NCBI GenBank assembly: GCA_963383645.1
Contig: OY726572.1
Location: 68,393,738-68,457,737 of the forward strand
Source: Muscardinus avellanarius
Lineage: Eukaryota > Chordata > Mammalia > Rodentia > Gliridae
Direction: 5' to 3'
Length of the DNA: 64,000 nt
Positions 45,401 to 56,999 of this stretch are shown in pieces. The notes below the pieces were generated by a model. The model saw only the letters and a program-made list of their open reading frames with translations. It made no database searches and was not told where the DNA came from. Every line of letters begins with the position of its first letter. Positions within the stretch are counted from its first letter, which is position 1. A program made the translations under genes and the position numbers.

Positions 45401-48400
45401 CTTTCTACTGATAATTCCTCCACAAATACAAATCAAATATACTGTCAGAATCACCAATTACTGTGGACTGTGTTTAGGTTAATAGTATTCACCAAAATAA
45501 AAGAAGGTAATGTTCATTTTAAAACTATCAAATGTATAAAAGAAACTTATTAGAAAATTTGCTATTCTTTGAAGCCTGATTCATATCCAATTTCTCATTA
45601 ATATTTTATATTCTTAGTTCTTTGATGTTCTTTTTTCATCATTGTCTTTTTTTCTTTCTAGGATTTAATATATCCTGCTCTACATAAGTCACGTGTATCT
45701 GTCATTTTACTTCTCGGATGAAATATAAGTGTTATCATTATTCTTACTGTAGCCACTTTGTATATGAGGAAACACAGGCTAGGAGAGTTTATATGACTTT
45801 TATTTTCCAAAATAGTATTACTAGACAATCTGGTTCTCATGTAGTCATTTTGAATCAGGAACAAAGCCAAGGCACTAAGAGGGTGATAAGTGCTCACCAG
45901 GAAGTGCCATGTATCCCACAAAAGCAAAGTGAAACACTAAACATAATTGTTTATAGCAGTAAAGTTTTCTAATGAACAGTCTAAGAATGTCATTGTGTCT
46001 CTTGGTTTTAAGGCTATGCTTAGTGTGCCAAAATGTTCCAACACCTACAGCTATACTAGACTGCTTGGTTTCCAGTATTTCAGTGAATGTTGCTTTCTCA
46101 ATGCAACAACATTAACAATTCTGTTTCTAAAATTCAGCAAAAACTTGCACATTTCATTTTTATTGTCATTTTGCTTCCCACAGACAATATCCAAAATTCA
46201 TCTTTTCGTGGAACAGCACCTGCTCTACAGCTCCCTCTTCCTGTAGTGAGCAATGCAGCTTCACTAACAGGAAGTGTCTACAGCTTCTCCAGTGTGGCCA
46301 CCCAAGCTGTCAGCTCAGCATGGCTGCTGCCCTCTGCTTCTGACACATCCTTGCAACCACTCATGGAGAGTGCCCAGCAGTACCAACACTCTAGCATGGC
46401 CATGCTCTCTGTGGTCCCTGACCACAGCCAGATGTACATGTCAGCTTACTCCTATCCTGGTCCCTTTCAGTGGGGTACCGCAGAAAGCACTGGAAACCAC
46501 TCATCTTCACAGAGGAACATTGCTATGACTGTGTTGGAGCAAGACACAGCCGTTTCCCCCACAGGAATTTCAGCCCAGTATGTTAACACTTCAGATATCA
46601 ATACCATGATCCCTGTGTACTCAACACACTCTGGTAGCCTGGTGCAAGGGCCACCTCCTTATTTTCCAAATCAAGGACATAGCCTGTCACTTTCCTACCA
46701 ACAAGCAAGCCAGGTATATTACTATGATCAGGGCACACTGGGCCCTGTGCTGTCTGGAGAGCTTGTCCCCTGCCTGCCACCCTATGGCTCTGTGTCTTAC
46801 ACAGGAACTATTGCCTCTGCCCCTCAACCAGAAATGGTGCTGGTGCTAAAGCAGGTGCAGCCCACAAGTGCCCTGCCATCTGTCTCCACCTCTGCAATTG
46901 ACTACTCTGGGACTGCTGAACCCACCACAGAAATGAGTTTCCAGGGTGAGTCTAACAGCAAGAAGGGTAGGGATTGAGATTCACATTCAAAAGGAGGGTT
47001 CAGCCTGAGACTGAGGAGTCGGAAGTACACAGAGACATAGAACTAAAGTCCAGAGACTTCATCCACATTCCTTAGTCAGCACCGTGTTACTGCAGACACT
47101 GGAAGGTGGGGGTGCAGGGCACTTCTGGCCAGGAGTGTCCATGCTCAACTAGGAGACCATGAGAAGCACACTGTGGGCACCCTGTGTGTTGCCTTGCCAG
47201 AGAGTTGTCCAAACACAGCACATTCTTATTAACACTCTTCCTTCATGGCCTGCCTGTTCTTCTTACAAATACTTCAAAACCAACCCTGGTCAGGGGTAGT
47301 TTGATTTTCCATTATATAAGCCAGGGTTTAACAGTGGTTTCAGATATTGTGCCCAAAGCTAAGTGCTTACATCTGTTCTTGCTCATCTATTTTATGAGAC
47401 ACTAAAGGTAAAAAAGGTAATAACAGAAGTGTTTTCTATTTTAACTCTTTCATGAGAACAGTTCCCCTTCCTACTCGTTCATGGTATGAAGTGTTTCTAA
47501 CAGTAAGAACCTGCAAAAAATTGAGAGCAGCTAAAATGAGAATCCTAGGCATTTTGCACCTTTTTCTAGATTTGGGGACTCTAACCCAACTTTCCCCATA
47601 CTGGATACAACAGCTCTACCATCCGGAAAAAACACCAGCCTATACATTTCATATTTTAAGTCACTTTAACTCTCCTTTTCATAAATATCGATACTAGGAA
47701 AGAAGAAGGTTTGATCACCATTTACAGATAACCCAGGCAATGCCTTGTTCTCCTGTGTCTATGAACTAATTCATCTCCATGATTCTTAACAAGAACTAAT
47801 AAATTTGCCATATCTGCTGTTGTCAGGAACCTGAATGTCCTGTTGGTAGGTAGAAGGTCATTGTTACTTACCAGGCACTGACATCTTCATTGATTCCATT
47901 GCAGATATAGAAACTCCCATGAGGATGGAGACTTCTCTGGGATTGAAACCTGCAAGACAAACATTTGGTCAGCCTCCAATTTCAGAAGTCCCTATGTTCA
48001 ACAGCAACAGAAATAGCCAGGTACAGGAAAGTAGCCTACAACCTGGACTTGGAGACAGTTCCATAACACACCCAGAACAGAGTCCTGGCAATCTTGTGGA
48101 ATTGGCTCCCACTGAAAGCCAGGTGCTAATAGAGGAAGAGAATTTGGAGGAGATTGAAATTGAACTTTTAAAGCCTCTGGATGCTTATGAGATCGCAGGA
48201 GAAAATCATGATTCTCCATGGTACCCGACAGAAACCCTGGATATTGATGAGCTCCTGTCCTGCATAGATCCCATGAGTGCTGAGAAGCCTGGTTGTGAAA
48301 TTAACATTTCAGAAAAGAACCTGAGTCTTGAAAACCAAGGAACACCTGAGACTGAGAATGAGCGCAGCACTGATTGGGAAGACATCAATAAACTGGTGGA

Positions 48401-49811
48401 GGATATTCATCTTCCTCAGCTTCTCAACTTCTTGACAGAGAATGAACAATACCAATGTCCCACCACAATAACACCCAAAGACACCAGAGCCAGAGAGCTA
48501 AAGGAGATGGAAAACTTATCAAGCACCCAACACCGTCCCTGTGATAGAGTCAAGAATAAAAAGCCTAAAGCCTCTGATCCCATTGATGAGGCCCCTAAGG
48601 CAAAGGACCCTGAGTGCCTGTCCCAGGGAAGAGTGCTTGCGGGAAGTGCTGCAGAAAGTGGTGCAGCTCCTGGGATTACACCTGAGGCTTCTCACTTCAA
48701 ACCTCCCGAAGGTGCATCTGGCAAAAACAGCCAAACTAAGGGCTATGAGCAGGAGAAAAGCAAAAGGAGCAAAGAAAACCAAACCAGGAAAGATCAAGAT
48801 ACACACTATTCAGGGAACAAGCCCAAGGCAGAAGATAAGCTACACAGTTCCCAGAGAAAGAAAAGGAGAAATGCACCTGAGCTCATCCAAGAGACCTGTA
48901 CAAAGCCTCGAAGTTCTCTGGCCTTGCACATGCTAGAATCCATACAGGTTTATCATGCTCTGGGGAAGAAGTGTGACAAGAAAAGGGGGCTCTCTTCCTC
49001 CCGCACCCTGGGCAACTCAGCCAACACCAAAGACCTCCAGGAATCCCTGGCTATCAAAACACAGCAGGATGTACCATATGGGCTTAAGGGTCAGAAGAGA
49101 CCAACAATAGGACCCCAAAGAAGAGAGAGCTGTTCTGGAAAAATATTACCATCACCATGCCAGGATGAGCTGCCACCACCTGGGAAGGTCAAATTGGTGC
49201 CTTTGCCTTTTCTAAGCCCTGAAAGACCTCACGCTCGGCCTGATCCTTCAAAGCCACACTCTGTGGCCTCACATAGGTCCACAGCTGCTCACCCTGCCCA
49301 GCCTGCTGCCAATCACTCAGCTCCACCCACTGCAGGCAAACCAGCCCCAGCAGCTCCAGCCAGCACATCGCAGGTGGATTCTGCCAGACCCACTCCCTCA
49401 TCATCCACCAATGCATCGAGCCTGGGGTTGACCACCTCTACTCAGCCCAGTGGCCCTCAGTCTAATGCTTCCACACCTGCATCCTGCACATCATCATCCC
49501 GCACGGCTCTGCAGAGGGACCCTGTTCCCAGCATTGTGAACAAGCCCCAGTCACCACCCAAGCCACAGAACAAATTATTACTTGAAGACTTTGCATCACA
49601 GCCCATTCCGTGGAGGAAACCCAATGTTCCTGAGCCAGTCATGTCCAGTCCCATCACGAGAGAGCAGAGGCCAGAACGTGAAGCCATGAAGAGGCAGGCA
49701 CAAATAGAGCGGGAGGATGCTGCCAAATACACAGCTTGGGGAAAAGTGCAGTTCTTCGTTGAGAGGGAAAAAGAGATGGAAATTTCTCATTATTATGGTT
49801 ATGTAGGGTAA
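42226..49811 (+). CDS. C2orf78-like: C2orf78-like gene 4 (DUF4629 family), three coding exons
   Basis: Joining 42226-42232, 46184-46945 and 47905-49811 gives 891 codons plus TAA, the same exon plan and phases as gene 1. The protein starts MSDNIQNSSFRG. Exon 3 carries an acidic DIDELLSCIDP and DINKLVEDIHLP region, a basic RKKRRN stretch (~573-578), the conserved RSSLALHMLESIQVYHALGK block, a Pro/Ala/Ser-rich segment and the C-terminus KYTAWGKVQFFVERE-EISHYYGYVG. No signal peptide or membrane segment. The open frame over 2.6 kb and mostly conservative changes from gene 1 suggest both copies are used. Family function is unknown. Exon 1 might be replaced by 38402-38408. Confidence 0.85.
42476..42664 (-). 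repeat. B1-dID SINE in intron 1 of gene 4
   Basis: A young minus-strand copy after a TTTTC-rich run. It is absent from the matching place in gene 1 intron 1 (about 3670), so it inserted after the duplication. Confidence 0.92.
43180..44765. other. Duplicated intron 1 block K, copy 2, with old SINEs
   Basis: Counterpart of 4440-6090. It contains old minus-strand SINEs at about 43530-43740, 44090-44290, 44450-44600 and 44610-44765. All have counterparts in gene 1 intron 1 and therefore predate the duplication. Confidence 0.65.
46184..46945 (+). CDS. C2orf78-like: Gene 4 coding exon 2
   Basis: Bounded by acceptor TTCCCACAG and donor GTGAGT (46946). It encodes residues 3-256 plus one base. It alternates near-identical and diverged stretches against gene 1 exon 2; the last ~275 coding bases differ at only a few positions. 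Confidence 0.9.
46946..47904 (+). other. Gene 4 intron 2
   Basis: Unique-looking intronic sequence of 959 bp with counterparts at the two ends of gene 1 intron 2. It is free of the SINE and L1 insertions found there, so it represents the ancestral arrangement. Confidence 0.8.
47905..49811 (+). CDS. C2orf78-like: Gene 4 coding exon 3 (DUF4629-type region, terminal)
   Basis: It follows acceptor CCATTGCAG; G|AT gives Asp257 and the frame runs to TAA at 49809. It encodes residues 257-891. The N-terminal third is the most diverged from gene 1, while the stretch encoding CLSQGRVLAGSAA through the ALHMLES block is close to identical. The product is hydrophilic and probably largely disordered. Confidence 0.92.
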
Positions 49812-50010
49812 GAGCTACCAGGATTGTTAATACCACATGGGTATCTAATAATTTATACATAATATAGACATGTATATATTTACAGTTATATATAGATGTA
49901 GATAAAGATATAGATATACATATAAATATTGATAGGCATAGACAGAACTTATTAATTATTATATATTTTTAAACTTAGTTGAATAAAATAGAATTGATTA
50001 ATACATAACT

Positions 50011-50016
50011 AATAAA
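50011..50016 (+). terminator. Poly(A) signal AATAAA of gene 4
   Basis: About 200 bp after the stop, aligned with 14386-14391 after gene 1. Another AATAAA is at 49982-49987. Confidence 0.55.
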
Positions 50017-50408
50017 CAGTTCATCAACATTTTGTATTGCTGTTAACTGTGTTTTTGAGGGGGCAGGTGAGGATTATACAGTGTTTTACACAATTTTTTT
50101 GGAGTACAGAAGGGAAAGAATAAGAATAAAGGAAATAGGAATATATTCCAGGACTTGGAAGTTAAAAGAGAGAGATATGGAACAGGGCATGGTTACATGC
50201 ATTAAATGTCAGTACTTGAGAAACTGAGAAATATCACATAGTTGGAGGCCAGACTCACCAACTTAATTAGAGCCCCAGCATTTGAAGGCTGGATATGAAG
50301 CATAGATAAAACATACCTAAGATAAATACACAACTCCAGAAAAATTAGAAAGAGGGAGGGGGAGGGAGAGAAAGAGAGAAATATGTGGCTTATATTAAGA
50401 TTCAGAAA

Positions 50409-50758
50409 GCTAGGGAGAAATAGGTAACGGGGAACTCTTGATAGAGATTCTATAGATGAGCAAATAAGGTGACCTAACTGAAAGGATGGGAGGGGGAAGA
50501 GGGAAACTCTCTAAAGCACATGGTGTACTTGAAGAAACATATCAAAATCAATCACTAAGCCAAGCATGGAAAGGAGGGATGGGGAGGGAATGGGGCAGGA
50601 ATTGAGTAAGGGCTAATTGGGTGATGTGTACATATATGTCTCCACCATCTTTTATCCCATTAAGATGTATGACTACAATGCACCAATAAAATATTAAAAT
50701 AAATAAATAAATAGTAAATGGTATGCAAGCCATTTAAAATGGAAAAAATAAAAATAAT
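50409..50758 (+). mobile_element. 5'-truncated L1 3' end
   Basis: L1 3' UTR sequence from 'ctagggagaaataggtaacg' to 'gcaccaataaaatatt' and an A/T-rich tail, flanked by the duplication AAGATTCAGAAA (about 50397 and 50759). Absent after gene 1, where the same flank is uninterrupted near 14815. Confidence 0.9.
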
Positions 50759-51034
50759 AAGATTCAGAAAAGGATTCATTGGCAAAAATTGTAGGGAAAA
50801 AAATCTAAGGTTAGGTTTAAAGAACAGCACTAGCCAGATATGGTTTGTGCATTCTTTTAACCCAAATGACTGGGAAGATGAAAGGTGAGCATCACAGGTC
50901 AGACCACCCTCACCAATGTAGTGAGACCCTCACCAAGTTTGTAATCCCAGGTTCAAAATAAATAATATAATAAACTGTGGGTGTAACTTTGAGGTTGACC
51001 ACCACTGGCTTTAGCACCCAGTATCAAAAGAAGA

Positions 51035-51180
51035 CAACAGAAATAAGAAGTGAAAAGAAGGAGATGGTAAGAAAAAAAAGGAAGGGAGAGAGGGAGGGAT
51101 GGAAGGGAAAGGAAGAAAAAGAATGAAAAGAAAGGCAGGAAGAACAAACAGAGGAAGGAACAAGGAACAGATCAACAGAA
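51035..51180. repeat. Purine-rich low-complexity tract
   Basis: Counterpart of 15060-15180 downstream of gene 1. Confidence 0.88.
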
Positions 51181-51189
51181 GGAAGGGTT

Positions 51190-52860
51190 AAAGGGTTAAA
51201 TTTTGAAGATGGCAGAATTTGAGTTTAGGTTGATAAGAAGAAATGGAAGAAAATCCTATCTTTGAAAATGCCCTTTGGACTAATGTCCCACCAGAGAGGC
51301 ATCTTATTTTTTTAATGCAATTATTTTAACTTTTTTATAATAACAAGCATAATTAATAACATGAATTAATAATGGTAATATAAATGTGTAAATAGGAGTT
51401 GGGAATAATGATTTATCATTCATATTAAAAAAGGTATCTTTATAAACACTTGACATTTTCAAGTATTATATAAATGAATAGCAAAGTTCTCAAGAACAGT
51501 CAAGTTTGTGATTGCTTAGAGTTGAATATATGACTCAACTTGGGACTTTTCTATTTTTGGCAACTTAAGGTTTATCATTCTTCAAATTGGAGGTCACACT
51601 ATAAACCCACTTACTTAATGAACTAGAATTTCCTTCTTTTATAAACACATATAAATTGTTTGAAATATCCAATGGATGCATATTACGCTTAACAATTCAA
51701 AAGAAAACCTATACAATAATACCAATTGCAATTTATTAAGAATCTTCTAATAACTCATTTTCCTCATTTTAGATAAACACAGAAAGTAACTAAAAATCAA
51801 GTACAGAGAGTATTCAAAAGGTGGCCTTTCCAACATCCTTGACATAAAAGTAGAACCTGAACAAGAACCCAGGTCTCTCTGACTCCAAGAGCCATCCACA
51901 CTCTTCTCCACATTTCTACATTGGGATACACTGGTTTGGTGTATATTTGTCCCCTCTTGAAGATGTAACATGAAAAAATAAGATGTAGCCATTTGCTGTT
52001 GGGCTGTACCAGATGCTGAGGTGTGCCAGGGCCAGAACAGGAAAGAAAGCCCTCTGCTGGTCAGACTGGACGTGGGAAGGTGCCTTGGCCGTGATCCCCA
52101 CAGGGCAGAGCAGCCTCTTAGGCCAGCCACTCAGGAAATACATGGTCCTGCGGGGCTGCTGGCGCCAGGTGCCAGGGGTTCCTAAGATCATAAAGGAGAG
52201 AGGAAAATAGAAAACAAGGGGGAATCTACAGGGAATTGCATGAGCTCAGTTTCCCTGGGGATAGCTGGGACATAGCTCCAAGATCAGCCACACCAAGAAT
52301 GCTACAAAGATCACAACACTGAATATAAATCACCATTTAATCCACACCCAAGAAGCAGGGCAGTAAGATGCAATATTTGAATTATCCTTCAAATACCAAG
52401 ACCAGTTCCACTGTGCCCCTTTACTAACAGGTAGAGAAGCCATGAAGAGACAGTAAGGTCTGTGGCCCCTGAAGCCCTCAGCTTTTGCAAGTGTCCAAAA
52501 ATGGCCAAACTTGCTTTCAGATCACCATATCCAGATGTTATGAATGGATAAAATTAAACCTGAAAAGGAGACTATTCAATCGAGGGACCTGCTAGGTCCA
52601 CCTGCTCCAGTGCAGTAGCCTGCCACTATCCAAACATTGCCACAGTTGGAAGCACAGGAGGAAAACTGGCTTCCTGGCCCCATCCCCAGCATTGCAAACA
52701 GCAGGTGTGCATGTGCAATAGATTACTGTCCCCAGTTGCAGGACAGAAGCACCCATAGGCACAAGTGTTCTAGATAGACATGAGGGATAGGGGTTGTGCT
52801 GGGGGCCAGTGGGGAGAGGAGGGGAACAGAAATGATGGGAGGGAAGAAGAGGATGGAGCA
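51190..52860. other. Duplicated downstream block E, copy 2
   Basis: Matches 15185-16060 except for ~880 extra bases between about 51305 and 52185, which carry the RIC1-derived fragment. Confidence 0.7.
51308..52190 (-). pseudogene. RIC1: Retrocopy fragment of RIC1 5' region lacking an internal coding block
   Basis: On the minus strand an ATG at 52143 opens a frame that begins [14 protein letters not shown], the N-terminus of RIC1 (partner of RGP1 in the RAB6A exchange factor). After LSIWYS the frame jumps to [18 protein letters not shown]: the ~37 residues that lie between these segments in RIC1 are absent, as if one coding exon were skipped. A small indel then shifts the frame after DKY, and the match stops at an expected exon edge near 51920. 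The rest (51308-51915) is A/T-rich, with a MIR-like piece near 51835-51900, and reaches a T run at 51308-51314 that reads as a poly(A) tail on the minus strand. The matching block after gene 1 is the empty site. Non-functional. Confidence 0.8.
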
Positions 52861-53280
52861 GCAGCTCATAATAAGCACTGGAGGTGTAATTGAAAGAGAT
52901 GGGATGAATAGGTCTAAAAATGCAATATTTATCTATGGGGTCCTATCTAGGAGCTTGTCTTTCTCTGGGCTCTTGACACCTTTAATCATACACTATTCAC
53001 TAGCACTAGCACAAACCCCAGATGAACCAATCTAGGCATCTCTGAAAGCTTACCACCAAGGAAAATTATAAAAACCACAGATTTTCTTCCCTAAATAGAT
53101 TGATTCCTTGCAAAAATCAGTAGCAATTCAGACCTGACTCACCTGATCACAATAAGAAGAGAAGTTAGTAAGAAGATCACTCACCAAGGCATGGATGGCC
53201 AAGTCCATGGAGATCAGAGCCCGCTGACTGCAGACATGGTCCATATGCTTGGGTGCTCACTGCAACTCACCACGGTGCCT
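52860..53280. other. Duplicated non-coding block A, copy 4 (first part)
   Basis: Counterpart of 16600-17020. It is interrupted at 53294 by the chimeric L1 insertion and resumes at 55407-55540. Confidence 0.75.
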
Positions 53281-53294
53281 TTCTCGACAGCCTT

Positions 53295-55406
53295 CTTTTA
53301 TTTATTTATTTATTTTTATTGGTGCACTGTATTCATACATCATATGGGATAAAAAAAAAAATTTGTAGACATACATGCACACATTGCCCAGTTAGCCCCT
53401 ACCCGATCCCCATCCCGTTCCCTCCCCATTCCTCCTTCCCATGCTTGGCTTAGTGGTTGACATCTAGTATTATAGCAATTTATCCAAAATTAACTGATAA
53501 TCTCACATAACAGTTTCATTTGTCTGATACCAAGCTTTTGATGACTTAAAGATAACATTTCAATATTTCTTTTTGCTTTCTTTCTTACCAGAGAATATTT
53601 TTTTATTTTTTTTAGGTGAAACTATCATACATTTATTTATTTTTCAGAAAAAAAATCTATCCTAATATGGAATATGGACTCTAGATACCCAAAACGATCT
53701 CGAAAAAGAACAAAGCTAAAAGATGTATATTTTCTGATTTCAAACCTTATAAAGCTACAATAATTGAAACAGTGTTGTTCTAAAGGCAGATATATAAACC
53801 ATTGGAGTTAAATAAAAGCCTAGAGATAAATTCTTCCATATATTGTCAAGTTATTTTTGACAAGGTTTCCACGAACATTTGGTGGAGGAAATAATAATCT
53901 CTTAGCTAAATATTGCTGAAAGGAATATTATTCTTTTTCAAAGAATAAAATTGGACCCTTACCTAACACCATATACAAATATAAACTCAAAATAGATAAA
54001 AGAAGCCGGGCGTGGTGGTGCACGCTTGTAATCCCAGTGCTTGGGAGGCAGAGACAGGAGGATCGCGCAGGTTCGAAGCCAGCCACGCACGCTGGCTTAA
54101 GAGACCCTGTTTCCAAATTTTAAAAAAAGTATAAAATAGGTCTGGGAGTGTAGCCCGGAGGTAGAAGGGCTTCCAGGAACCCCAGGACCACCAAAAAAAA
54201 AAGATAAAAGTCCTAAATATAAATCTTAAGACTATAAACTTTTAGAAGGAACTTTACTTCATTGATTGCATCCTTTATCTCTTTTTGGCTCTCTCTTTTC
54301 TTTTCGAAACACCTCTATTATTTCTACAGTTATTTTCCTGATTTGATCTTCTAGAAATCTCTGAATTTCTGTTTTATCAGGTTCTGATGCTGTGGGGTTG
54401 TGGGCATTCATTGCTCCATTGTTACTCCTCTTTCCCATGATTTCAGAAGTTTGTGCCTTCTCTGGGCTCTTCCCTGGGTCACTACGACTTCACTTAAGGT
54501 GCTCTGGATCTTGAGTCTGTGGTATCTCAGTCCCCACTACTCCTTTACTAGGTTGTATCACAGAGTCTCAGACCCAGGGAGTCAATCGATGCTGCTTTAG
54601 ACCATGGGGGGTGCCAGGTTGGGTGTTCTCCTATGGTGTGATATCTCTGCCCCTGCCACTCCCCCACTGTTGCAAATCCCTGGGAGTGCAGCACTGGGAT
54701 TTCTCCTCTAGGGGCCGCAATTTGACTCACTGTTGTTGAGTGCGCTGATGGAGCTGTAGTGGACTTGGTGAATTTGCTGCTGCTGCCACCGGTGGCAATA
54801 TGGCACCACTGCCACACCCTCAGCTGTGAGGCTGGCGTATTTCTTCTCTGTTTTTGAGCTCCGCTCTGAGTCCCTGCAGGGTGTGCTGAGCCCAGCCCCT
54901 GGGAGCTTTAGATGCTCCCTGCACTGAAAAATCTGCCGTATTCTGCTCAGCTGATCCGCAGCCGCTCACCTCAGCTCACTGTCTGCCACTCCTCTCTGGA
55001 GCCTGGTGGCTTGTTGAGTGTGTTGTTCTGGTGCCATCCAGTGAGCTCGCTGCTTCTGCCAGCAGTAAGGTGCTGCTGCCGTGTCCTCGGCCGTGAGGCT
55101 GGCTTATCTCCTCTCTGGCTCTGAGCTCCGTTCTGAGTTCCCCTCCTCTCTGAGGCCTGGTACTGCAAGGAAAGATGGCACCCGCGCACCTCTGCGCCGC
55201 GGCTCCGGCCGCAGCACTGCAGTCTGGTTTCTTTCTGGTGTCTCGTTTTTCCAGCCCTCTTTTTCTCTGTCCCTTGTATTTACATTTTTTGTTTCTCTGC
55301 TGATGGTGTTTTCTGGCTATGAAAGGCACTGGTTTTGTGGTAATAGAGATTGGTTGTTAGCGGGGTTCGTAAGCGCTGCTTTTCTCCATCGCCATCTTCC
55401 CAGAAG
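53295..55406 (-). mobile_element. Chimeric L1 insertion with replaced middle
   Basis: The whole segment is bracketed by TTCTCGACAGCCTT (53281-53294 and 55407-55420). Its left end is an antisense L1 3' UTR (53297-53460). Its right end (about 54245-55406) is an antisense L1 5' UTR plus the first part of ORF1, with the ORF1 ATG at about 54438. The middle (about 53460-54240) is not that L1: it includes a plus-strand fragment resembling old L1 ORF2 (around 53650-54000) and a plus-strand B1-dID. ORF2 of the inserted L1 is missing. Confidence 0.75.
54003..54203 (+). repeat. B1-dID SINE
   Basis: A young copy starting 'gccgggcgtggtggtgcac', flanked by AGATAAAAG on both sides. Confidence 0.92.
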
Positions 55407-55420
55407 TTCTCGACAGCCTT

Positions 55421-55616
55421 TTGTTTTCTCCACAAATCTATCAGGTCATGTTCACAACACTTCCTAATAAACACTCATCAAAAGATAAGCATGACTATAT
55501 CTTCCAGTGTTGGAGTCTTTAACAATATGACACACACAAAGTAGCCCATCAGAAGACATATTGGATTGTTTGACTTTTTTCTGTTCCTTCCTGGAACACA
55601 AATGAAACATAAATCT
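55421..55616. other. Block A, copy 4 (second part)
   Basis: Continues the match to 17030-17125 ('cacaaatctatcaggtc', 'atatcttccagtgttgg') after the chimeric insertion. Confidence 0.7.
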
Positions 55617-55832
55617 TAAGCTGAGCATGGTGGCGCACGCTTGTAATCCCAGCATTCGGGAGGCTGAGACGGGGAATTGCAGTTCATGGACAACCTCAGC
55701 TGCTTAATGAGGCCCTCTGCAACTAGTGAGACCATGTTTCAAAATAAAATTTAAAAAATAGGGCAGAGGGGTGTAGCTCACAGGTTGAATGCCCCTGGGT
55801 TGCATCTCCAGACCCAAGAAAAAAAAAAACAT
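55617..55832 (+). repeat. Older B1-dID SINE
   Basis: Starts 'ctgagcatggtggcgcacg'; ID-like half 'gtgtagctcacaggttgaat'; A-rich tail. Confidence 0.85.
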
Positions 55833-56015
55833 AAATATTTAATTTTTTTTGTTGTTGTTCCATCAGATTGAAGGCAGGAACCATCTACCTCAGAGCTACA
55901 CTTTCCCAAGTACCAGAATTACTGGAAAGTGCCAAAACAGCCAGCTTGAATATTTAACTTTAGAAACGATTCCTCCAATGAACATGCTATGGAAAATGGT
56001 TAAAAAGAAAGGGAC

Positions 56016-56210
56016 AAGCCAGGCGTGGTGGTGCACGCTTGTAATCCCTGCGCTTGGGAAGCAGAGACAGGAGGATCACGCAGGTTCAAAGCCAGCCACG
56101 CTGGTTTAAGAGACCCTGATTCCAAATAAAAATATAAAAAATACGTCTGGGAGTGTAGCCCAGAGGTAGAAGGGCTTCCAGGAACCCCAGTCCCACCAAA
56201 AAAAAAAAGA
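56016..56210 (+). repeat. B1-dID SINE
   Basis: A young copy flanked by AAAGAAAGGGACA. It sits inside a diverged block K copy (55960-56480). Confidence 0.92.
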
Positions 56211-56219
56211 AAAAAGAAA

Positions 56220-56700
56220 GAAAGGGACACACAATTTTCATTACATTATTTCACCTGATTTTTAAACTATGTTTTTGAAAAGTGATGAGTTTTCACTTGC
56301 ATCAGGACAAATTCCTTTGTACGTTAAGCGATTTTCAAGTAGAAGCTGCTTATCTTCTTTACATTATTTTCTTCCTAAGAAAAAGTACATACTAATCATC
56401 ATCAATATTTTTAGCCCTAAGAACCAAAAGACCAACATAAGAATAAGTATTTTGAATTTTCTTACATTAAAATTCATTTTTTAAACTTATTGTCCAGCGT
56501 ACTATATGGAAGGCCCTGGGTCTAATGCCCAGTCCCAATAAACATAAAGAATATCTTTGGAAGTTAGAGATGTAGCTCCATGGTAGAGTGCCTGCCTGCC
56601 ATATACACACAAGGATGGGAACAATGAGTGCTGTGTGTATGTATGCCTCTATCACCCTGAACTTCATTAAGAGGTATGATTACAATGCACCAATAAAAAA
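56220..56700. other. Block K remnant, then an ID-like and L1 3' end piece
   Basis: Bases 56220-56480 resemble 60355-60620 and 4570-4800. Bases 56560-56600 show 'gatgtagctccatggtagag' (ID-like), and 56620-56695 the L1 3' end 'gcaccaataaaa'. No gene seen. Confidence 0.6.
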
Positions 56701-56802
56701 AAATTGATGTCTAAACCATGGTTAGTGGCACTTGCCTATAATGTCAGCTTTCTGAGACTTTGACAGAAAAATCATAAGTTCAAATCCCAACTGGAAATTT
56801 TA

Positions 56803-56985
56803 TTTTGGTGGTACTGGGGTTCCTGGAAGCCCTTCTACCTCCGGGCTACACTCCCAGACCTATTTTATACTTTTTTATTTTTGGAAACAGTGTCTCTGTG
56901 CTGGCTTCAAACCTGCAAGATCCTCCTGTCTCTGCCTCCCAAGCGCGGGGATTACAAGCGTGCACCACCACACCTGGCTCCAACT
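56803..56985 (-). repeat. B1-dID SINE
   Basis: A young minus-strand copy flanked by CAACTGGAAATTT on both sides. Confidence 0.92.
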
Positions 56986-56999
56986 GGAAATTTTTAATA

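Noticed and set aside
52013..52210. 65-aa plus-strand open frame
   Set aside because: It is the antisense shadow of the RIC1-derived minus-strand fragment.
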